From contig JAQUHC010000005.1 in assembly GCA_028683785.1 (NCBI GenBank), positions 1-36,312 of the forward strand: 36,312 nucleotides of DNA. The letters are read 5' to 3'. The translations under genes were made by a program, and so were the position numbers. This DNA is from Oscillospiraceae bacterium. Lineage in GTDB: Bacteria > Bacillota > Clostridia > Oscillospirales > Acutalibacteraceae. The notes beneath the pieces are model-generated. The model was not told the DNA's origin. It worked only from the letters and a program-made list of their open reading frames with translations, and did not search any database. This document shows positions 30,675-36,312 of the stretch, in pieces; position 1 is the first letter of the stretch; every line of letters begins with the position of its first letter.

Positions 30675-33253
30675 CCTTTCGCGTCATACCATGTTCTGCC
30701 GATTTGAACATCTGCCGCAAGCTTTACCGCCATATCCGCCGCCGACTCCATCTCTTCCTTTAACAAAGAGGCGGCTTTTTCCGCTTCATTCAGCGGGGCT
30801 TCAACAATAAGCTCATCATGTACCTGCAAAATTAAACGGGACTTCATACCTTCCTTTTTGAGCCGGTTAAAAACCCGGACCATTGCGATTTTTATAATAT
30901 CTGCTGCCGTCCCCTGTATCGGCGTGTTTCGCGCGATCCGCTCGCCGAATGAGCGCGTAACCCTGTCGGATGCTTTAAGCTCGGGCAGCGGGCGGCGGCG
31001 TGAAAACATGGTTTCGGCATATCCCCTGTCCCGCGCCAGCTCGATCATGTTATCCATAAATTTCGCGACCCCGGAGTAATGCTCAAGATAATGCTCGATA
31101 TATCGCTTTGCTTCACCGTATGACACCCCGATATCCTCGGACAGCGAATGGGCGCCGATACCGTAAACAATGCCGAAATTAACCGCTTTTGCCCGGGACC
31201 TCATAAGAGGGGTTACCATCTCCTCAGGAATATCGAACACCTGGGACGCGGTCACACTGTGAATATCGGTATCGCTATTAAATGCAGAAATCATATTCTC
31301 ATCCCCCGACATATGCGCCAAAACCCTCAGCTCTATCTGGGAATAGTCGGCATCACAAAGTGTCCAACCCTCCTGTGCCCGAAAAAAGCGGCGCAGCTCC
31401 CTGCCCAGCTCCTGTCTGACGGGGATGTTCTGCAAATTGGGTTCGGTGGAGGATATCCTGCCTGTCCGCGTTTCGGTCTGATTAAACGAGGTGTGTATGC
31501 GGCCATCGTCTCCAACCACCTTGAGCAGTCCGTCACAATAGGTGGATTTCAGCTTTGTCAGCGTGCGGTAATCGAGCAGCATGGCAACCGCCGGATGGGC
31601 GTTCCGCAGGCTTTCAAGCACCTCGGCATTGGTTGAATATCCGGTCTTGGTTTTTTTCTTTGCCGGCAGCCCCAAATCCTCGAAAAGCGCCTTTGACAGC
31701 TGCTTTGGGCTGTTAAGGTTGAATTCATATCCCACCGCCTCGGTTATACCGCCCTGTAAATCATCTATTCTTTTTTCAAGCATATCCCCGAAAGCGGCAA
31801 TTCCTTGTGTATCAACCTCAAAACCGTTGTTTTCCATATCGGCAAGGACATTCGCAAGGGGTATTTCGACATCCCGAAGTAAAGACTCCTGCCCATGCGC
31901 CGTCAGCTCAACCTCCAGCCTGTCAGCAACCGCCGGCAACAAAGATACTCCTCGGTCTTCCCCGTCAACCGTCGGGACCGCAACCGCATATTCCTGTGCC
32001 AGTCGGGCAAGGGAATAATCGGATGAAAGAGGATTTAGCAGATAGCCCGCCAGCATGGTATCCATCACAATCCCCTTAGGCTGTAACCCCTCGTTTAACA
32101 GGGCGGCGCACAGCGTTTTTGTATCGGCAACCCGTTTGATTATACCGCCGTCACAAATACGCTTTTTCAATTCATCAAAACCGTCGGTTTGATTACCTAT
32201 AACCGCCGAACGTCCGTCAAACATGGCGGCAACGGCGACAAGTTTTAAATTTTCGACCTGTGCGGTCATGTCGAGTTTCTTATTCTTATCAATCCATTCG
32301 AGCAGAGCGGGCAGCGCCTCTCCGCCCTCAACCGTAACCACCCGTTGGGGCGTCGATTGTTCGCCCGCGGGCGTTTGGACTGCCGCATCCAATCCCAGCT
32401 TGTCGATCCAAGAAAAGAATTCAAGCCTTGCCAAAAGCGCGGACAGCTCGGGGGATTTCATCTTCTCCAGCTTATAATTGTTCAAATCGCGCTCAATCGG
32501 AACTTCACAGCAGATGGTACCCAGCTTGCGGCTCAAAAACGCGCTGTCCCGTCCCGCCCTCAGTTTTTCACGCACCCCCGCTTTTATATCAAGGGAGTCA
32601 AGGTCGTTATACATATTTTCAAGGCTTCCGAAACGCTGCATCAACTCAAGCCCGGTTTTTTCGCCCACCCCGGGCACCCCGGGAATATTATCGCTTGCAT
32701 CCCCCATAAGTGCCTTCAAATCAATAAGCTGTTCGGGTGTAAGACGGTATTTCTCATATATCGCTTGGGTATCATACACTGTGGTTTCGGGTTTACCCAT
32801 TTTGGTGCAGGCAAGCATAACGGTTACCCCCTCCCGCACAAGCTGGAGAGAATCGCGGTCCCCGGTCGCTATTATACATTCCCAACCCATTTCACCGGCT
32901 GCCGACGACAATGTCCCCAAAATATCGTCGGCTTCATATCCCTCCCGCTCCAACACATGACAGCCCATAAGGGTGAGCATTTCTTTTAATACAGGCATCT
33001 GCTGACGCAATTCGTCCGGCATACCCTTGCGTCCGGCTTTATATTCGGCATATTCCTTATGCCGAAAGGTGGGAGCGTGAAGATCGAATGCCGCCGCAAT
33101 ACCGTCAGGGTTTAACTCCTCCTTCAGCTTGTGAAGAATAAGCAAAAAACCATAAAGTCCGTTGGTATACCTGCCGTCTTTTGTGGTCAGCAGCTTAATT
33201 CCGTAAAAAGCGCGGTTGATTATACTGTTACCGTCCAGCACAAGCAGGCGCAT
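30671..33253 (-). CDS. polA: DNA polymerase I (5' nuclease + polymerase domains, degenerate 3'-5' exonuclease)
   Basis: MRLLVLDGNSIINRAFYG, GVPGVGEKTG, DADYSQIELRVLAHMSGD, RSRAKAVNFGIVYGIGAHSLS, LQVHDELIVEAP. Confidence 0.97.
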   Translation of the reverse strand: MRLLVLDGNSIINRAFYGIKLLTTKDGRYTNGLYGFLLILHKLKEELNPDGIAAAFDLHAPTFRHKEYAEYKAGRKGMPDELRQQMPVLKEMLTLMGCHVLEREGYEADDILGTLSSAAGEMGWECIIATGDRDSLQLVREGVTVMLACTKMGKPETTVYDTQAIYEKYRLTPEQLIDLKALMGDASDNIPGVPGVGEKTGLELMQRFGSLENMYNDLDSLDIKAGVREKLRAGRDSAFLSRKLGTICCEVPIERDLNNYKLEKMKSPELSALLARLEFFSWIDKLGLDAAVQTPAGEQSTPQRVVTVEGGEALPALLEWIDKNKKLDMTAQVENLKLVAVAAMFDGRSAVIGNQTDGFDELKKRICDGGIIKRVADTKTLCAALLNEGLQPKGIVMDTMLAGYLLNPLSSDYSLARLAQEYAVAVPTVDGEDRGVSLLPAVADRLEVELTAHGQESLLRDVEIPLANVLADMENNGFEVDTQGIAAFGDMLEKRIDDLQGGITEAVGYEFNLNSPKQLSKALFEDLGLPAKKKTKTGYSTNAEVLESLRNAHPAVAMLLDYRTLTKLKSTYCDGLLKVVGDDGRIHTSFNQTETRTGRISSTEPNLQNIPVRQELGRELRRFFRAQEGWTLCDADYSQIELRVLAHMSGDENMISAFNSDTDIHSVTASQVFDIPEEMVTPLMRSRAKAVNFGIVYGIGAHSLSEDIGVSYGEAKRYIEHYLEHYSGVAKFMDNMIELARDRGYAETMFSRRRPLPELKASDRVTRSFGERIARNTPIQGTAADIIKIAMVRVFNRLKKEGMKSRLILQVHDELIVEAPLNEAEKAASLLKEEMESAADMAVKLAADVQIGRTWYDAKG

Positions 33254-33622
33254 AAAAAATCCCCCTTAATAAAGATTGTATTTTAAAAATTCAAAATCTA
33301 CCGTGTCATAAGTCCTAATGCTATTGCGATATACGCCAGATAGTATTAAAAAAGATTAAAACTCAGGGCGCATCTATTATAACACATAAACAAAAAGAAT
33401 TATACAAAGGGAGTTCATTATTGATTTATGAATAGTATTATATTACAATGGATTAAAATAGAGTGACTCTTTGAGGAATAAATCAGTAAAAGAAATCCGC
33501 AAGGGAGTCGGGATACAACTTCGATATATCCGCCTGTTTTAAAAGTTTAAACTAATTAAATCGTGGGTTTCATGAGAAAATCTAAGAAATTGCTTCATAT
33601 TAAGAGATAGGAGATGATTGCC

Positions 33623-34630
33623 ATGAAATGTAAAAAGTGCGGTAATGAATTGCTTCAGGGCTATAAATTTTGCAAAGGCTGCGGATATCCAGTCGAGGCT
33701 TCTATTCAATCGTCTGACAAGCCTGAAAGTTTTCCGTCGGCGGCCGAAGAAACCGCGAAAAGCAAATTGGTACAAAGCAGCATCAGGAAAATAGCCTCTA
33801 ACATTGTCGGCAATGAGAGTTTCGCGCTCCCTACTTCCGGTCGGATGGTCTTTACTCAGAGCTTGAGCATGGGCAAAGGTTTTGCCGAGAGTATTGGTCC
33901 TTTTAAGTTTTTAGTAAGCGGAGCTTTGGGTTTAGTCAGAAACATCAAAGGTATTTTAAAGGACAAAAAGCGCCTGATATTGTTAGCTGTCATGTCGCTT
34001 GTATGGCTATTACTTATGATACTGCCTATGCTTAATATAAACATTGCCCCAATAAAAGTGCTCAGCTTTTTATCCTTTGCACAGGGCGGAACAACAGGCG
34101 GTGTTGTAGGAATCTTAGGCGGCAGCATTGGAAAGGGAATAGTCGCTTTTTTCTTCTCTTCGCTTATTACACCTATTTTCAGCAAGGGCAAGCCTTTCGG
34201 AGGCATTGCCGCAGGATTTAAAACTTTTTTGCGCTCTTTTAACATAAAGTCAGCAATGGAGATTTCTCCTTTGCTGTTAGGTGCAGGCTTATCGCTTATT
34301 GCCTACAATTTTATGAATGCCGGTTTGACCCTGCAAAATAGTATGATAGGATTGGTGGCTGCTTTCCTGTCGGTTAAGGCATTATCAAATAAGTCAGGGT
34401 TTTTACAGGGCTTTATAAGGTCGATAATGAGCAAAATATTAAAGGACAAAGCACCTGACTTTTCGGCTATCAGCCGAGTTGTTGCCGGTATTACAACAGG
34501 GTTTGCCCTTTGTATCCCGCTCACCGCAATAAACATCCCTTATATAATCTCTTTAATGGGATTAGCTTTGATAATTGCGTCGGTTATTATTTTTGCAGCT
34601 TTCAAAAGCAGAGTGGAGGCAGTGAAATGA
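33623..34630 (+). CDS. Zinc-ribbon domain multi-TM membrane protein of unknown function
   Basis: MKCKKCGNELLQGYKFCKGCGYPVEA (CxxC-x11-CxxC) followed by several hydrophobic Gly-rich segments. ORF opens at 33614, but AGGAG abuts that ATG; 33623 has better spacing. Confidence 0.75.
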   Translation: MKCKKCGNELLQGYKFCKGCGYPVEASIQSSDKPESFPSAAEETAKSKLVQSSIRKIASNIVGNESFALPTSGRMVFTQSLSMGKGFAESIGPFKFLVSGALGLVRNIKGILKDKKRLILLAVMSLVWLLLMILPMLNINIAPIKVLSFLSFAQGGTTGGVVGILGGSIGKGIVAFFFSSLITPIFSKGKPFGGIAAGFKTFLRSFNIKSAMEISPLLLGAGLSLIAYNFMNAGLTLQNSMIGLVAAFLSVKALSNKSGFLQGFIRSIMSKILKDKAPDFSAISRVVAGITTGFALCIPLTAINIPYIISLMGLALIIASVIIFAAFKSRVEAVK

Positions 34631-36312
34631 AAAACAGATTATTTGCGTCTTTATTACTCGTTTTTATGCTGACTTTCCTTTTTACGATACCTGTTTCAGC
34701 TTATTTGCGTACTGAAGAAAGCTCAACAGGCTATCCCTACGATAAGAACAATAAGTATAACTACTATGTGGCCAATTACGGCTTACCGGCAATGGCTGTG
34801 GATGGTAATAATAGAATCTTCACTTTCAATATTACCGTAAGGGATAAAAAAAATGTAATATTATCTCGAGATAAACTTTTACTGACAATGAAGAATCTGC
34901 CGTCACAGGAATATGTAACGGTTCATGAAAGAATGTCAGGATCAGAAAGAATGGAGCACGCCGGATATCAGGCTTCAGTATCTCTTCCCAGTATATACAG
35001 TTCAGGTGACTGGAAGGCATACACAAAAAAGATGATTGAATCACGAAAGGACAAAGGAATAACCATAAAAGAAGGCTCTTTTATGGGTAAAAAGGCTCTT
35101 ATTGAAGTTGAAGATGAAATGAATTCAGATTATAGACAAATCAGAACGAGAAGCGTGTCGGGACGCTATTTTGTGTATTTTGATGATATTGTAATCCCAA
35201 ACGGAATCATTGTCTTGGCAATTGAATGGAGAGCTGTGTCGTTCGGTTGGATCGGCTATTCTATGCCTGAAAAAAGACAGGAGGTTGAAACAATTGTAAG
35301 TGAAAAATATGAGATTGTTAAAAGTGATGTAATGAAATCACTCGATAAATTCAGCAGTATTAAGTTTGAACCCAAAAAAATTGCTCAGGTGAGAATATTT
35401 AAGGATAAAAAGCAGACTGCAAATACAAATGCGGCCACCACTGCAGGAACAGTTGCAGTTGCAGTGCTTTCAACTATTATTTCCGCTGCAGCAATCTCGG
35501 CAGGAGGTGCGGCGGGAGCTGCCGGCGGATCGGGAGAGTCGGGCGATGAGGAAGAACGAGAGAAAAAAAGCTATAAGATGGTGCTTTATAAAGAGTTTGG
35601 CGACAAAATAAAATACAATGGTGAAACTGTTTTTGTTTATGCAAAAATGATGGAGGTAAGTCCTGACGGGACAGAGCTTGACAGACTTGACCTTACGCAA
35701 CGAATTGAAATTTTCTCAGATGACAGGTTTTTGGATATATCTCCGCCTGTTTTATCGGGAGAGTATATGGGTGCATCGGTCAGTGCTACGGCAAATCAAA
35801 CACAGGGTATGCCCTCAGAAGGTGTTATCAGCTTCCGCTTTAACGGTGAGGGCGGAGTCTTTCAAAACAATGTTAAGTTTAAGATGATTGGTGAATGCTA
35901 TATCGAATTAGCGCAGCAAAACCTCAATGTTTATGCAACCTCCGGAGGCAGCTTTAGTATGCCTTACAGATTGGTTGACTTTGCAAATGAAGCCAACGTA
36001 GAGGTTTTGCCAATGCAAAGCGAGGTACCTTTTACCTTGGAAATTGGTGTCGATAAGAATAACAATCCGATCATTATCGCTTCAGACACGGCCGAGCAGA
36101 AGCCAATTGAAAACTTTTATGATTCCTTCAGCTGTGAAATTACGGCTAAAAATGATAAGGAGTCTGCGCGCACTGTGTTTTATGTAGTGATGTGCTATGA
36201 GGGAGTGTTGCCCGATTTCCTTGGCAAGGAAAAAGAGATAAAAGGCTTTAAGGACGATAAAGGCAATATGGAAAAAACTCTTATAGCTTTTTCGCAAGGA
36301 CTTTGGAACGAT
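34627..36312 (+). CDS. Large secreted/membrane-associated protein of unknown function, partial (runs off the right edge)
   Basis: ATGA overlap with the zinc-ribbon gene. Signal peptide MKNRLFASLLLVFMLTFLFTIPVSA; 562 codons open to the window end; internal hydrophobic Ala/Gly-rich segment TAGTVAVAVLSTIISAAAISAGGAAGAAGGSG then acidic EEERE linker and beta-rich C-terminal region. Missing from the ORF track because there is no stop in the window. Confidence 0.82.
   Translation, partial: MKNRLFASLLLVFMLTFLFTIPVSAYLRTEESSTGYPYDKNNKYNYYVANYGLPAMAVDGNNRIFTFNITVRDKKNVILSRDKLLLTMKNLPSQEYVTVHERMSGSERMEHAGYQASVSLPSIYSSGDWKAYTKKMIESRKDKGITIKEGSFMGKKALIEVEDEMNSDYRQIRTRSVSGRYFVYFDDIVIPNGIIVLAIEWRAVSFGWIGYSMPEKRQEVETIVSEKYEIVKSDVMKSLDKFSSIKFEPKKIAQVRIFKDKKQTANTNAATTAGTVAVAVLSTIISAAAISAGGAAGAAGGSGESGDEEEREKKSYKMVLYKEFGDKIKYNGETVFVYAKMMEVSPDGTELDRLDLTQRIEIFSDDRFLDISPPVLSGEYMGASVSATANQTQGMPSEGVISFRFNGEGGVFQNNVKFKMIGECYIELAQQNLNVYATSGGSFSMPYRLVDFANEANVEVLPMQSEVPFTLEIGVDKNNNPIIIASDTAEQKPIENFYDSFSCEITAKNDKESARTVFYVVMCYEGVLPDFLGKEKEIKGFKDDKGNMEKTLIAFSQGLWND

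Overview
Clostridia-like (low-to-moderate GC Firmicutes) chromosomal segment that is mostly housekeeping and anaerobic central metabolism. In order: N-terminus of a secreted protein at the left edge (-), ppdK (-), prs-pth-mfd-TraX-like (+), flavin reductase-like (-), TIM-barrel protein (+), M14 peptidase (-), NUDIX hydrolase, two M16 peptidases (YmfF/YmfH-like), lgt and folD (+), 4'-phosphopantetheinyl transferase and fhs (-), YhhN-like protein (+), CBS/CNNM (HlyC/CorC-like) protein (-), nifJ (+), pckG (-), tsaD/rimI/ywlE-like/polA (-). The right end holds a zinc-ribbon multi-TM protein overlapping (ATGA) a large secreted/membrane protein cut by the window edge. No rRNA, tRNA, CRISPR or transposase gene was seen. 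The most interesting structure not explained by genes is a family of short AT-rich palindromic repeats with ends TACTAA...TTAGTA. They sit at gene 3' ends, and three copies have clean 3-bp flanking duplications of the form TNA (TCA, TGA, TAA). One copy sits inside the 3' end of lgt: removing it plus one TCA restores an open frame adding a 28-residue acidic tail that ends right at the folD Shine-Dalgarno. Two other copies, about 7.8 kb apart in opposite orientation, differ by a single-base indel, which suggests recent mobility. The second item of interest is the uncharacterised two-gene module at the right edge. All calls are from reading the sequence; no database search was possible.
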